64,000 nt of DNA from Actinomycetes bacterium (GCA_021831035.1 JAKBNL010000010.1:24401-88400); one strand, 5' to 3'. Counted from the stretch's first letter, positions 18,217-27,670 are shown. The notes: a model not told the origin generated them from the sequence alone. Made by a program: numbers and translations.

Positions 18217-19002
18217 ATGCCACGACCGACCGGTTCGGCCTACAGCCCCCTAGGAGTGGTCGCGCTCGATCGGCAGAGCCCCGTTCCGCTCTACTTCCAA
18301 CTCGCTCAGTACATCGAGGGCGAGATCCGTTCGGGGTCCCTCCAATCGGGCGATCGCCTCGAGAACGAAGTGAAGATCGCTGAGGACCTTGGCCTATCGC
18401 GCCCCACCGTCAGGGCAGCGTTCGGATATCTGGTCGACAAGGGGCTCGTTCTCCGACGACGGGGACAAGGAACCGTCGTGACCAAGGGCAAGGTGAGTCG
18501 ATCGGTCAAACTCACCAGCCTCTTCGATGACCTCGCTGACGCTGGTAAGCGGCCCGAGACCCGGGTGATCCACAACGAGGTCGTGCGTCCATCAGACCTG
18601 GTCAAAGGGAGCCTAGGACTCGACGAGGGGCAACTCGTCGTCTACCTGGAGCGACTCCGTTTCGGAGAGGACGAACCCATCGCGCTGATGCACAACTACC
18701 TTCCGACCTCACTCGTCACACTGAGCAACGAGATGCTCGAAGAGCGTGGACTATACGAGCTCCTCCGGGCGGGTGGTATACATCCGTCGCGCGCCACGCA
18801 GCGGATCTCGGCGAAGAACGCGTCCACACACGAGGCGAACCTCCTCTCGGAGGTCCGGGGCACGGCCCTCGTCACCATGGAGCGCACAACCTACGACGAG
18901 CGGGGCCGCGCGATTGAGTTTGCCCAACACGTGTATCGAGCGTCTCGCTACTCCCTCTACAGCACGCTTACGAGCGACGGGGCCGGTGTCGGGCTCGAGT
19001 GA
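18217..19002 (+). CDS. GntR/HutC-family regulator of the inositol locus (IolR-like)
   Basis: 261 aa. A GntR winged helix at about residues 25-90 (SRPTVRAAFGYLVDKGLVLRRRGQGT) is followed by a UTRA effector domain to about 250. The ATG at 18217 is chosen because GGAGGATGAG precedes it; the in-frame codon at 18082 lies inside iolC. It lies between the divergent catabolic operon and the importer operon, so it most likely represses both. The effector is probably an inositol intermediate. Corynebacterium IolR is also GntR-type, which is established; equivalence here is inference. Confidence 0.88.
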   Translation: MPRPTGSAYSPLGVVALDRQSPVPLYFQLAQYIEGEIRSGSLQSGDRLENEVKIAEDLGLSRPTVRAAFGYLVDKGLVLRRRGQGTVVTKGKVSRSVKLTSLFDDLADAGKRPETRVIHNEVVRPSDLVKGSLGLDEGQLVVYLERLRFGEDEPIALMHNYLPTSLVTLSNEMLEERGLYELLRAGGIHPSRATQRISAKNASTHEANLLSEVRGTALVTMERTTYDERGRAIEFAQHVYRASRYSLYSTLTSDGAGVGLE

Positions 19003-19013
19003 CTTTGATAGTA

Positions 19014-19046
19014 GTTATTGACAAAGGCCAGAATCCGCGCTACCGT
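19014..19046 (+). promoter_or_regulatory. Promoter of the inositol ABC-importer operon with overlapping operator
   Basis: TTGACA (19018-19023), a 17-nt spacer, then TACCGT (19041-19046). GTTATTGAC (19014-19022) overlaps the -35 and matches the site in front of iolC at 8 of 9 positions. This is the best sigma-A-like -35 in the window. Confidence 0.65.
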
Positions 19047-19164
19047 CCCCCGCAGTGCCCTACGGGAAACTGAACCTCCACGCGAATCGTCGCTCGAGCG
19101 GACCTGCTCGATCTGAGGGGCTCCCCCGCTCGCCCGGCCCGATCCAGTGCACCGAGGACCGTCC

Positions 19165-20325
19165 ATGAGCGGCATCCGCTTCGAGGGGGTCTGGAAGCTC
19201 TTCGAGGGTTCAGCCGTCGTGTCGGACCTCAATCTCGACGTGCGCGCGGGGGAGTTCATCGTGCTCGTCGGACCGTCTGGATGCGGGAAGACGACGTCGC
19301 TGCGAATGCTCGCAGGGCTGGAGCGTCCGAGTCACGGCCGCATCTTCATCGGTGATCGGGACGTGACGGACGTTCCTACAGGTGAGCGAGACATCTCGAT
19401 GGTCTTTCAGAGTTATGCGCTCTACCCCAACATGAACGTGTACAGGAATCTGGCTTTCGGACCACGCGTGCGCAAGGAGCCGCGGGCCACTCTGGACGCT
19501 CGCATCAACGAGGTGGCCGAGCTGCTGCAGATCAAGCACCTGCTCAAGAGAACCCCGGCGGCCCTGTCCGGGGGGCAGCGCCAACGCGTGGCGCTCGGGC
19601 GTGCCCTCATACGCGAACCCCAGGTCTTCTTGATGGACGAGCCTCTCTCAAACCTCGATGCTGCGCTGCGCGTTCAAATGCGCGCGGAGCTGATCCGACT
19701 CCATCAGCGACTCGAGAAGACAACGAACGTGTACGTGACGCACGATCAAGTCGAGGCGCTCACGATGGGCGACCGCGTCGCGGTGCTCAAAGATGGTGTC
19801 TTACTCCAGGTGGACAGCGCGAACGACCTCTACGAGCACCCGTCGTCCGTGTTCGTGGGCGAGTTCATCGGATCGCCCAAGATGAACATCCTCGAGGGCA
19901 CGCTGTCGTTCTCAGGCGACTCGTGCACCGTCGAAGTGCTCGGCGTGCGCGCGGACGTCTCTGAGAGGGTGGCCGGACGCTTGCGGGAGGGGGTCGTGAG
20001 CGGCCCCGTCCTCGTCGGGATCCGCCCCCACGACCTCTTCCCCGCGACGGGCTCGACCGGAGAGAGCCCGGCTATCTCGGCCACGGTTGACATCAGCGAG
20101 CACACGGGCGCGGAGGTCTTCGCGACGATGGAGACCGGTCCTTCTCGAGTTGTGGCCCGACTGCCCCGTGTCCCGACGCCGGATCGGGGCGAGCGTGTCG
20201 ATCTGGCGTTCCGAGCAGGCGCGGTGCATCTGTTTGACCGCGATACCCAGTTGTCCCTCCTCGACCGCGGCACGCCGTCACGGAGGACTTCCGCTCCAGC
20301 GGACATTTCTCAGCAAGTGAGATAA
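19165..20325 (+). CDS. Sugar ABC transporter ATP-binding protein (UgpC/MalK type)
   Basis: ATPase energising a carbohydrate importer, 386 aa. Walker A GPSGCGKT, Q-loop FQSYALYP, signature LSGGQRQR, Walker B VFLMDEP and switch histidine THDQ are all present. A C-terminal TOBE/regulatory domain covers about residues 240-360. The ATG at 19165 has GAGGAC upstream; GTG at 19147 would add six residues. First gene of an importer operon with its own TTGACA promoter, so unlike many CUT1 systems it has a dedicated ATPase. Confidence 0.93.
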   Translation: MSGIRFEGVWKLFEGSAVVSDLNLDVRAGEFIVLVGPSGCGKTTSLRMLAGLERPSHGRIFIGDRDVTDVPTGERDISMVFQSYALYPNMNVYRNLAFGPRVRKEPRATLDARINEVAELLQIKHLLKRTPAALSGGQRQRVALGRALIREPQVFLMDEPLSNLDAALRVQMRAELIRLHQRLEKTTNVYVTHDQVEALTMGDRVAVLKDGVLLQVDSANDLYEHPSSVFVGEFIGSPKMNILEGTLSFSGDSCTVEVLGVRADVSERVAGRLREGVVSGPVLVGIRPHDLFPATGSTGESPAISATVDISEHTGAEVFATMETGPSRVVARLPRVPTPDRGERVDLAFRAGAVHLFDRDTQLSLLDRGTPSRRTSAPADISQQVR

Positions 20326-20351
20326 CCAAAGAAAGGCAAGAGGGGGGAAGT

Positions 20352-21743
20352 ATGAGGCTCTTGAGGGGGGCAAAGGCTCCGCGGGTAATCGCGGCGACGG
20401 CGCTCGCGACGGTGGCGATGACGGCCGGCATCTCGGCGACGGTCTCGACGGCGAGCGCGTCGTCGAAGGTCACCATCTCGGTCGCCTATGCCGCGGATAC
20501 GACCTTCGACACGATTCCGCTCGGCACCAAGTGGTGGGGTGCGGTGAAAAAGGAGTTCCAGCAGAAGTACCCGAATGTCACGTTGAAGCTGATTCCGGTG
20601 CCTGGTGGCGAGCCCGACTTCTTGACGAAGCTGGCGCTGCTGTTCAAGCAGTCGAATCCACCTGACGTGGTTCAGTTCCCGTCAACCGAGATCGCCCTCT
20701 ACCAGTCGTCGGGTTACCTCCTATCGCTCGACAAGTACCTGTCGGGATCGGGGAAGACCTGGTTCAGCCAGTACCCCACGGTCATCCAGAACGAGGGAAA
20801 AATCGGCGGCAAGATCTACGCCGTCAGCGCAGGCGAGAACAACAACGGCATCTACTACGACAAGGCGATTCTCCAGAAGGCCGGGATCCCGTTGCCGTGG
20901 CAGCCTAAGACGTGGGCGGACATCATCACCGCCGCCAAGGCGATCAAGAAGGCCGAGCCCAAGGTCATCCCGTTGTGGGTTGACGCCGGGACCAGCGCCG
21001 GACCGAACGGGGCCGGCTACGGAATCCTGAATTTGCTGGCAGGCTCTGCCACACCGACGATCCAAACGGCGTCGGGCAAGATGGTGGTCTCGTCCAAGGG
21101 ACTGCTCCAGACGCTGGACTTCTACCACACGGTATTTGCCGATGGGCTCGGCGCGCCGACCTCGCAGCTGTTCAGCGAGAACAACGCACCGAACATCCCC
21201 TCAACGGACTTCGCGAAGGGGACCCTCGGAATCGCAGTGGCCGCTAACTTCATCGGAGGCAACTGGACGAAGATGGTGAGCTTCCCGTACTGGCCGAAGG
21301 CCAGCACGGCGATGGGCGTCGCCGGTCTCCCGAAGATCAATGGTGGAGGCTACGCCTCGACGCTGTCGGGCTGGGACTTCGGCATCTCGTCCAAGACGAA
21401 GGACGCCGAGGCCGCCTTCAACCTCATCAACGTCATGCAGGAGTCCAAGAACATGATTGACGCTGCCAACTGGGCCGGGTGGGTGCCGCCGGTGAAGTCG
21501 TACTGGTCGATTCCCACATACGCCAACTTCGCGGCGCCGTTCAATGAGGAGTTCGGAAAGTTGCTGGCGTCGTCGTCGGAACTGCCGACGAGCGCCAACT
21601 ACTCCGTGTGGGTGCAAGCCATCGAACAGGCTTCCGGAGCAATCGCTCAGTCGCCGAGCACGTCCGGGGCGGCCGCAATGTCCCAGATGAAGAGTTACGT
21701 GACGAATCAGCTGGGCCCCAGCGCCGTCACCACGCTCCCCTAA
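20352..21743 (+). CDS. Secreted sugar-binding protein of the ABC importer
   Basis: Family 1 extracellular solute-binding protein, 463 aa, presumably binding an inositol. It has a Sec signal peptide: basic MRLLRGAKAPR, hydrophobic core, and an AxA-type cleavage region near residue 36 (STASAS). There is no lipobox; in fact the protein contains no cysteine, unusual for a substrate-binding protein of a Gram-positive-type cell. GAGGGGGAAG precedes the ATG. Downstream are the two permeases. Ligand is inferred from context. Confidence 0.9.
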   Translation: MRLLRGAKAPRVIAATALATVAMTAGISATVSTASASSKVTISVAYAADTTFDTIPLGTKWWGAVKKEFQQKYPNVTLKLIPVPGGEPDFLTKLALLFKQSNPPDVVQFPSTEIALYQSSGYLLSLDKYLSGSGKTWFSQYPTVIQNEGKIGGKIYAVSAGENNNGIYYDKAILQKAGIPLPWQPKTWADIITAAKAIKKAEPKVIPLWVDAGTSAGPNGAGYGILNLLAGSATPTIQTASGKMVVSSKGLLQTLDFYHTVFADGLGAPTSQLFSENNAPNIPSTDFAKGTLGIAVAANFIGGNWTKMVSFPYWPKASTAMGVAGLPKINGGGYASTLSGWDFGISSKTKDAEAAFNLINVMQESKNMIDAANWAGWVPPVKSYWSIPTYANFAAPFNEEFGKLLASSSELPTSANYSVWVQAIEQASGAIAQSPSTSGAAAMSQMKSYVTNQLGPSAVTTLP

Positions 21744-21772
21744 GCGACTGAGGAAGTAGGAGGTAGGGCCCG

Positions 21773-22702
21773 GTGACGGTAATGACGTCCCCCGAAGGTA
21801 CCGTCGCCGGGCCCGACCTCGAACGCCTGTGGAAGACCAGGAGAGACCGGGATCGCTTCCAGTGGAGCAGCCTCGCCCTCATGACCCCCGCGTTCGGACT
21901 CTTGATCATTCTCTTTCTCATCCCCATGGGGTACGCCGTGTACCTCGGGCTCACCAACCTGACCCTGGTGGGGCCGGACTCAGTCAAGTGGGGCTTCACG
22001 GGCTTGCAGAATCTGTCGAGACTGCGCCAAGACTCGACGTTCTGGACGTCACTCTGGGTGACCGGCGGCTTCATCGGCGGTTCGATCGTCGGCGTTCTCG
22101 TGGCGGGCTACTGGCTCGCGTCACTTCTGATGAGGGCGAGGCCGTGGATGCGCATCGTTGTCGGGGGCGTCGTCGTGGTGTCGTGGATGATGCCCGCCGT
22201 CACCGCGGGCATGACCTGGTACGCCTCGACGACGCAGGGCGGTGCACTGGGGACCCTCATTGGTATGAGGAACACCAACTTTCTTGACAGCTGGCCGCTG
22301 GTGATCGTGACTCTGGCCAACATCTGGTCGATGACGGGTTTCTCGATGCTGGTTATCGGTGCGGCGCTTCGAAACATCCCCTCCGAGGCGATAGAGGCCG
22401 CGATGGTCGAGAACGCTTCGGCGTGGCAGAGGTTCCGCAGCATCGTGCTCCCTCTCCTGCGACCCACGATGATCGCGGTGGTACTGCTGACGGCGTTGCT
22501 CAGCCTCGCCAATTTCGGCCTCATCTACATCATGACCCAGGGGGGGCCCGGCAACGCCACGAACATCCTCCCCCTCTACTCGTACCAGCAGGCCTTCAGC
22601 TTCAACAATCTGGCCTACGGGGCACTGATCGGCAACGTCATGGTGCTTCTAGCCACCGTCTTCGGTGTCCTATACGTGCGGGTGGCCGCACCACGGTCGT
22701 GA
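21773..22702 (+). CDS. Sugar ABC transporter permease 1 (MalF type)
   Basis: 309 aa inner-membrane permease with about six helices. The EAA loop that docks the ATPase reads EAAMVENASAWQRF near residues 208-221. The GTG start at 21773 has a strong AGGAGGT eight bases upstream. It overlaps permease 2 by GTGA. It forms the importer with the preceding ATPase and binding protein. Confidence 0.92.
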   Translation: MTVMTSPEGTVAGPDLERLWKTRRDRDRFQWSSLALMTPAFGLLIILFLIPMGYAVYLGLTNLTLVGPDSVKWGFTGLQNLSRLRQDSTFWTSLWVTGGFIGGSIVGVLVAGYWLASLLMRARPWMRIVVGGVVVVSWMMPAVTAGMTWYASTTQGGALGTLIGMRNTNFLDSWPLVIVTLANIWSMTGFSMLVIGAALRNIPSEAIEAAMVENASAWQRFRSIVLPLLRPTMIAVVLLTALLSLANFGLIYIMTQGGPGNATNILPLYSYQQAFSFNNLAYGALIGNVMVLLATVFGVLYVRVAAPRS

Positions 22703-23577
22703 GCGCTCCGGTCCTCCCGCCCGCGGCACCGACGGAACGGCCGGTGACGCCCGCGAACAAGGAGACGCGTCGGACGGTACTGCTCTCGACCGCGACGCAC
22801 CTGGCGCTCGGCGCCTTCGGAATCGTGTTCATCGTGCCGATGCTGTGGCTCATCCTCGCCTCAATCGACGCCCACGCGTCGTGGGGGCTTGAGTGGCCGC
22901 ACTTCTCCTTCATCAACTTCCGCCATGTTCTAACGGGTTCGCTCCTCCACTCGCTATGGAACAGTGTTGTCCTCTCCGTCGTATCGACGGCCATCGCATC
23001 GATCACGGGCGTCTTTGCCGCTTACGCACTTTCGCGGCGACGCATCCCCTTCAAGACGCCTCTCTTGATGTTCATCTTGTTCTCGTCGGGCGTTCCCTTG
23101 GCGATCATGATCATTCCCGTCTACGAGATGTTCAGTCGGTACAACCTTTTGACGATCTTGCCGACCGCGCTCTTCTTATCGGTGACCTCACTTCCCTTCG
23201 AGGTCTACCTCATGAAGAACTTCATCGACGCGGTACCCAAGGACCTCGAGGAGGCGGCGCGGATCGAAGGTGCGTCGACGTTCCAGGTCCTTCGCAAGGT
23301 CGTCGTTCCCTTGGCGATGCCCGGTATCGCCGCGGCGTCCATTTTCGGCTTCGTCAACTCGTGGGGGTCACTCGTGGTCCCCCTCATCTTGATCAACGCG
23401 ACGAATCAGCAGCCGGCCCCTATCGCCATCTACACCTTTCTGACCGTTCCCAAACCCGAGTACGGCAACATCGCCGCGTACTCATTGATCTTCTGTGTAC
23501 CGGTCTTCATTCTCTATTCCGTGTCCTCCCGGCTCTTCCGCGAGGGCTTCGTCTTGGGCGGCGGAGTGAAGGGATGA
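22699..23577 (+). CDS. Sugar ABC transporter permease 2 (MalG type)
   Basis: 292 aa permease, about six helices, with the MalG-type EAA loop EEAARIEGASTFQVL near 195-210. It begins at GTG 22699 inside the stop of permease 1 (GTGA), and its own stop overlaps the next ATG (ATGA). This ties the importer translationally to the dehydrogenase downstream. Confidence 0.92.
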   Translation: MSAPVLPPAAPTERPVTPANKETRRTVLLSTATHLALGAFGIVFIVPMLWLILASIDAHASWGLEWPHFSFINFRHVLTGSLLHSLWNSVVLSVVSTAIASITGVFAAYALSRRRIPFKTPLLMFILFSSGVPLAIMIIPVYEMFSRYNLLTILPTALFLSVTSLPFEVYLMKNFIDAVPKDLEEAARIEGASTFQVLRKVVVPLAMPGIAAASIFGFVNSWGSLVVPLILINATNQQPAPIAIYTFLTVPKPEYGNIAAYSLIFCVPVFILYSVSSRLFREGFVLGGGVKG

Positions 23578-24677
23578 ACGTGTCTAGGGTCCGTGTCGGC
23601 GTGATCGGAACGGGCGTCATCGCCCAAGTGATGCACCTCCACTACCTTCGAGAGCTCAGTGACCGGTTCGACACGGTGGCCATCTGCGACTTGTCCGAGG
23701 GGAGCGCTCAAGCAAACGCAGCCGCGTACGACGTGCCGGGGGTGTACACCGACGCGCACGCCCTGCTCGACGCCGACCTCGACGCCGTCCTCGTCCTGAC
23801 GTCGGGGAGCCACGCCCCACTCGCCGTCGAAGCGGCGCGTCGTGGTCGGCACGTCTTCGTAGAGAAGCCGATGTGCTTCTCGGTTACCGAAGCTGCCGAG
23901 ATGTTCTCTGAGGCTGAGCGTGCGGGAGTCGTCCTCATGGTGGGGTACCCGAAGCGCTACGACGGCGCGTACGCTCGACTCGCTGAAGTCGTGCGCGAGA
24001 TCGGTGAACCTCGGCTCCTGCGAGTCACTACGACCGAGGCCCCGTGGCGCCCCTATCTCGAGCACTACCCCCTCATCGAGCCGGGTGTGGTCGACGCCGA
24101 CGTCGTGGAGAGGCTCCGCGGTGAGACTCAGGGACGACTGGCCGCCGCCATCGGGACCGACGACCCGACGCTCACGAGCTTTTACCAGAACGTCCTGCTC
24201 GACACGCTCGTCCACGAACTCAACACCGTGCGGGGACTCTGGGGAGAGCCGGATCGGCTGGAGCACGTTGATCGTCGGCCCGGCGCGCTCCACGTTCACC
24301 TGGGCTACGGCGACGCCGCGGCGTCTATCCACTGGCTCGATGTGCCGGGGATGACGCGCTACGCCATGGAGTTCAGCGTCACCGGCACCAAGGGACGGGC
24401 GACACTCACCTTCCCGTCGCCGTACCTGCGTAACGCGCCAGCGCTGCTAGAGGTGGAGCGTGGGACGGGCGAAAGCGTCAGCTCGAGCCTCACTCAGGAG
24501 ATCACTTCGTACGAGAGCGGCTTTCGTCGTGAGCTGGAAGCGTTTCACGACGCGATAACGAGGGACGCTCCGGTGCCGACCGACGGGCGCGACGGCGCAC
24601 GCGACGTGGCACTGTGCGGGGCCATCGTGCGCTCCCTCGTCGAGCGGTCCGCCATCGACAACCCGTCGGACTACTAG
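23574..24677 (+). CDS. Gfo/Idh/MocA-family dehydrogenase 1
   Basis: 367 aa NAD(P)-dependent oxidoreductase. The Rossmann motif GVIGTGVIAQ is at the N-terminus and the catalytic-lysine motif EKP is in VFVEKPMC near residue 100. The C-terminal alpha/beta domain contains a long insert at about 155-190. It is translationally coupled to the importer (ATGA). It is the most divergent of the three paralogues in this locus and lacks the IolG-like HEIDQVRWL helix, so it may oxidise a different inositol stereoisomer or derivative. Substrate unassigned. Confidence 0.85.
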   Translation: MNVSRVRVGVIGTGVIAQVMHLHYLRELSDRFDTVAICDLSEGSAQANAAAYDVPGVYTDAHALLDADLDAVLVLTSGSHAPLAVEAARRGRHVFVEKPMCFSVTEAAEMFSEAERAGVVLMVGYPKRYDGAYARLAEVVREIGEPRLLRVTTTEAPWRPYLEHYPLIEPGVVDADVVERLRGETQGRLAAAIGTDDPTLTSFYQNVLLDTLVHELNTVRGLWGEPDRLEHVDRRPGALHVHLGYGDAAASIHWLDVPGMTRYAMEFSVTGTKGRATLTFPSPYLRNAPALLEVERGTGESVSSSLTQEITSYESGFRRELEAFHDAITRDAPVPTDGRDGARDVALCGAIVRSLVERSAIDNPSDY

Positions 24678-24702
24678 CCCCACCCAGAGAGAGGAAACCC
24701 CC

Positions 24703-25620
24703 ATGGATGTCACGGTTGCGAACGCGCCGATCAGCTACGGTGCCTTCGAGCTCACGGTCGGCATCGACCCGAGTGTGCCCGAGGCCGCCCTGATCCTCGA
24801 CGAGGTCGCGGCCGCGGGCTACGGGGGCATCGACCTCGGTCCGGTAGGTTTCCTCGGGGCGGGCCCGGAGCTGGCCGAGAGGTTGGCCAGTCGGGGTCTG
24901 GGATTGGCCGGGGCCTACCTCGAACTGCCCTTTTCCGACCCCGATGGCCTGCCGGGGCTCTTCCAGGAATTGGACGCCATGCTCGACACCTTCGACGCGG
25001 TGCGAGGCGTGGTGCCCGGCCCGGCGCCCCGTCCGACGATCGCCGACGCGGGGAGTCCAGAACGCCGAGCCGCGCCGGGGCGCAGCCACGCGGACCGTTC
25101 ACGCGGCCTCGACGCCGACGGCTGGAGGCGCTTCGGCGACGGGCTGAGGATGGTTCTGGCAAGATGCCGAGACCGCGGCTATGAGCCCACGCTGCACCCA
25201 GAGACCGGCACCTGGGTGGAGGCCCCGTGGGAGGTCGAGGCAGCGATGGAACTGACCGACGTGGGGGTCTGCCTCGAGACGGGCCATCTGTACGTGGGAG
25301 GCGGCGATCCGGCCGACCTGGCCCGTCGTTGGTCGGGCCGCATCAATCACGTGCACGTGAAGGACGCACACCGCGCGACCATCGCGTCGATCATCGAGGC
25401 CGGGGAGCCCAACACCGCCATATGGTCGCGCGAGGCCTTCTGCGCGCTGGGCGACGGAGACGTCGACCTGGTCGGCGTCTTCAGTGCTTTGAGCGACAAC
25501 GACTTCGGTGGGTGGATGGTGGTCGAGCAAGATATCTTCCCCCAGGCTGCCGAGCGATTTGCTCAAGCGATCCTCGACCAACGCGCCAACCGGCGCTTCC
25601 TCAACGACCGTGGCATCTGA
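24703..25620 (+). CDS. iolE: Inosose dehydratase-like TIM-barrel protein
   Basis: 305 aa xylose-isomerase-like TIM barrel. IolE removes water from 2-keto-myo-inositol. Expected metal-site segments are present in order: HPETGTWVE, LETGHLYVGGGD, INHVHVKDAH and VVEQDIF. This layout matches IolE better than the shorter isomerase IolI. No other iolE candidate is in the locus, and the pathway needs one. GAGAGAGGAAA precedes the ATG. Residual doubt remains because the family also includes isomerases and epimerases. Confidence 0.78.
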   Translation: MDVTVANAPISYGAFELTVGIDPSVPEAALILDEVAAAGYGGIDLGPVGFLGAGPELAERLASRGLGLAGAYLELPFSDPDGLPGLFQELDAMLDTFDAVRGVVPGPAPRPTIADAGSPERRAAPGRSHADRSRGLDADGWRRFGDGLRMVLARCRDRGYEPTLHPETGTWVEAPWEVEAAMELTDVGVCLETGHLYVGGGDPADLARRWSGRINHVHVKDAHRATIASIIEAGEPNTAIWSREAFCALGDGDVDLVGVFSALSDNDFGGWMVVEQDIFPQAAERFAQAILDQRANRRFLNDRGI

Positions 25621-26539
25621 CGTCTTCCGGCTGGGGCTCGTGGGGGCCGGCCGTATGGGCCGCACGCACCTCCGCGCCCTCTCCGGCACGCCCACGGCGG
25701 TCGTGGCCGTGGCCGAACCCGTCGCGCACCTCCGCTCGGCCGCGGCCGAGCAGTACGGCCTCGCGCCATTCGAATCGGTCGACGCGATGCTCGACGGCGG
25801 GGGGCTGGACGGAGTGCTCGTGGTCACGCCGAGCGCCACCCACCAGCGCGTCGTCGAGACCATCGTCGGCGCCGGGCTGCCGGTGCTTTGCGAGAAGCCC
25901 TGCGGCGTCTCGGTGGACGAGGCCCGTGCCGCCGCCGCGGCGGCCGAGCGGGCGGGCGTTGCCCTCCAGGTGGCGTACTGGCGTCGATTCGTGCCCGCCC
26001 TCTGGCGAATGCGCGAGCGCATCGGGGCCGGGGAGTTTGGCGAACTCCTGAGCGTGTCGAGCCTGCAGTGGGACGGCGAGCCCCCCGCGGCGGCCTTTCG
26101 CGCGAGTGGGGGAGGACTCTTCGTCGACATGGGCGTCCACGAGATCGACCAGGTCCGATGGCTCACCGGCGGGGAGTTCTCCGAGATCACGGCGGTGGCC
26201 GCCACGATCGTGACCGATCCCGACGCGAACGAGCCTGACGGAGCGCAGCTCCTTGGGCGGCTCAGCACGGGTGCGACCGCGTACGTCTCCTTGGGTCGCC
26301 ACTACCCCGGTGGCGACACCGCGACCGTCGAGGTCTTCGGCACACGCGGCCACGGCTACATACGGTTCCTGGATCCCGCTGATGGCGAGAGAGTCCAACT
26401 CGACGCCTTGGCGGCGCAGGCGGCCGCCTTCGCAGAGCTCGCCCGTGGTGGGGTCGCCGAGGGTGCATCGGCGGCGGACGCCGTCGCGGCCCTCGGCGTC
26501 GCCCTGGAGGCCTCCGCCCAGATAGTCCCACGTTCGTGA
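25610..26539 (+). CDS. iolG: Inositol 2-dehydrogenase (IolG type)
   Basis: 309 aa Gfo/Idh/MocA enzyme, start GTG 25610 overlapping the preceding gene by 11 bases. It has the Rossmann motif GLVGAGRMG, catalytic CEKP near residue 97, and the catalytic helix FVDMGVHEIDQVRWLTG with the Asp/His pair typical of IolG. The proposed role is NAD-dependent oxidation of myo-inositol to scyllo-inosose, the entry step. Of the three paralogues it is the best IolG match. It overlaps the next gene by GTGA. Confidence 0.82.
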   Translation: MASDVFRLGLVGAGRMGRTHLRALSGTPTAVVAVAEPVAHLRSAAAEQYGLAPFESVDAMLDGGGLDGVLVVTPSATHQRVVETIVGAGLPVLCEKPCGVSVDEARAAAAAAERAGVALQVAYWRRFVPALWRMRERIGAGEFGELLSVSSLQWDGEPPAAAFRASGGGLFVDMGVHEIDQVRWLTGGEFSEITAVAATIVTDPDANEPDGAQLLGRLSTGATAYVSLGRHYPGGDTATVEVFGTRGHGYIRFLDPADGERVQLDALAAQAAAFAELARGGVAEGASAADAVAALGVALEASAQIVPRS

Positions 26540-27669
26540 TCGAACGACGGGTCGGGATCGTCGGCTACGGGGTGATGGGCCGGGCCCACGCCTACGCCTA
26601 TCGCACCGCGCCCCTCGTGCGCCCGCACGACACCCGCTTCGTCCCGGTCGTGATGTCCGGACGAGACGCCGAGCGGGTGCGCGACGTCGCGAGCGTCTTC
26701 GGCGCGGAGTCCGAATGCGACTGGCGGGCCCTCATCGAGCGCCCAGACGTGGACGTGGTCGACATCTGTACCCCGCCGGGCACCCACGCCGAGATCGCGA
26801 TCGCGGCCGCCGAGGCCGGTAAAGACGTCGTCTGCGAGAAGCCGTTGGCGCTGAATAGTCACGAGGCGGAGGCCGCCCTCACGGCGGTCCGCGGGGCCGG
26901 GGTGCGCCACGCGGTCGGCTTCAACTACCGCCGACTGCCCGCCCTCAGCCTCCTCGCTGAGCTCGTGCGCGACGGGGCCCTGGGTGAGGTTCGTCTCTTC
27001 CGGGGAACCTGGCTCTCCGATGAGTTCGTCGACCCCGCGACGCCCTTCGATTGGCGCTTCGATCGCTCTCTGGGGGGGACCACGATCGCCGACCTCGGCA
27101 GTCACCTTGTCGACCTCGCCACGTGGATCATTGGGCCGATCTCCGCCGTGGCGGCCACGTCCTCCACATTCGTCACCGAGCGTCCGGCGCCCCAGGGCCC
27201 GCGACCGGTCGAGATCGACGATGCCTCGTCGGCGCTGGTGCGCTTCGCCTCGGGGGCCCAGGGAACGCTGGAGATGGCCCGGAGCGCACCCCGACGCCCC
27301 TGCGACTTCGTCGTCGAGGTCAATGGCTCTGTAGGGACGGCTGTGTTCTCCTACGCACGCCTGAACGAGCTGTGGGTCGGCTCGACGGAGGACGACCCCC
27401 ATCTCTACGGTTTGCGGCGCGTCCGCGCTGAGATGCCGTCACACCCCGAGACGGGCGGATGGTGGCCGGTGGGCCAGGGCGTGGGCTACGACGCGAGCCT
27501 CGTCAACCAGGCCGCCGACCTTGCCGCCGCGTGGCCCGATGACTCCTACGACCCCGACTTCGCCCAGGGGGCAGCCGTCGTGAGGGTGTGCGAAGCCATC
27601 GAGCACGCCGCGGAACAAGGTCGCTGGGTGTCCGTCGAGCCGGAGGGTGTCGCCCACTCCTCGGGCTGA
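26536..27669 (+). CDS. Gfo/Idh/MocA-family dehydrogenase 3
   Basis: 377 aa, start GTG 26536 inside the iolG stop (GTGA). Rossmann motif GIVGYGVMG, catalytic CEKPLALN, and IADLGSHLVDLATWI in the second domain. It probably acts on another cyclitol or sugar, for example scyllo- or chiro-inositol, by context. Last gene of the importer/dehydrogenase operon; convergent with the riboflavin synthase gene, whose stop lies one base beyond. Confidence 0.85.
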   Translation: MIERRVGIVGYGVMGRAHAYAYRTAPLVRPHDTRFVPVVMSGRDAERVRDVASVFGAESECDWRALIERPDVDVVDICTPPGTHAEIAIAAAEAGKDVVCEKPLALNSHEAEAALTAVRGAGVRHAVGFNYRRLPALSLLAELVRDGALGEVRLFRGTWLSDEFVDPATPFDWRFDRSLGGTTIADLGSHLVDLATWIIGPISAVAATSSTFVTERPAPQGPRPVEIDDASSALVRFASGAQGTLEMARSAPRRPCDFVVEVNGSVGTAVFSYARLNELWVGSTEDDPHLYGLRRVRAEMPSHPETGGWWPVGQGVGYDASLVNQAADLAAAWPDDSYDPDFAQGAAVVRVCEAIEHAAEQGRWVSVEPEGVAHSSG

Positions 27670-27670
27670 T

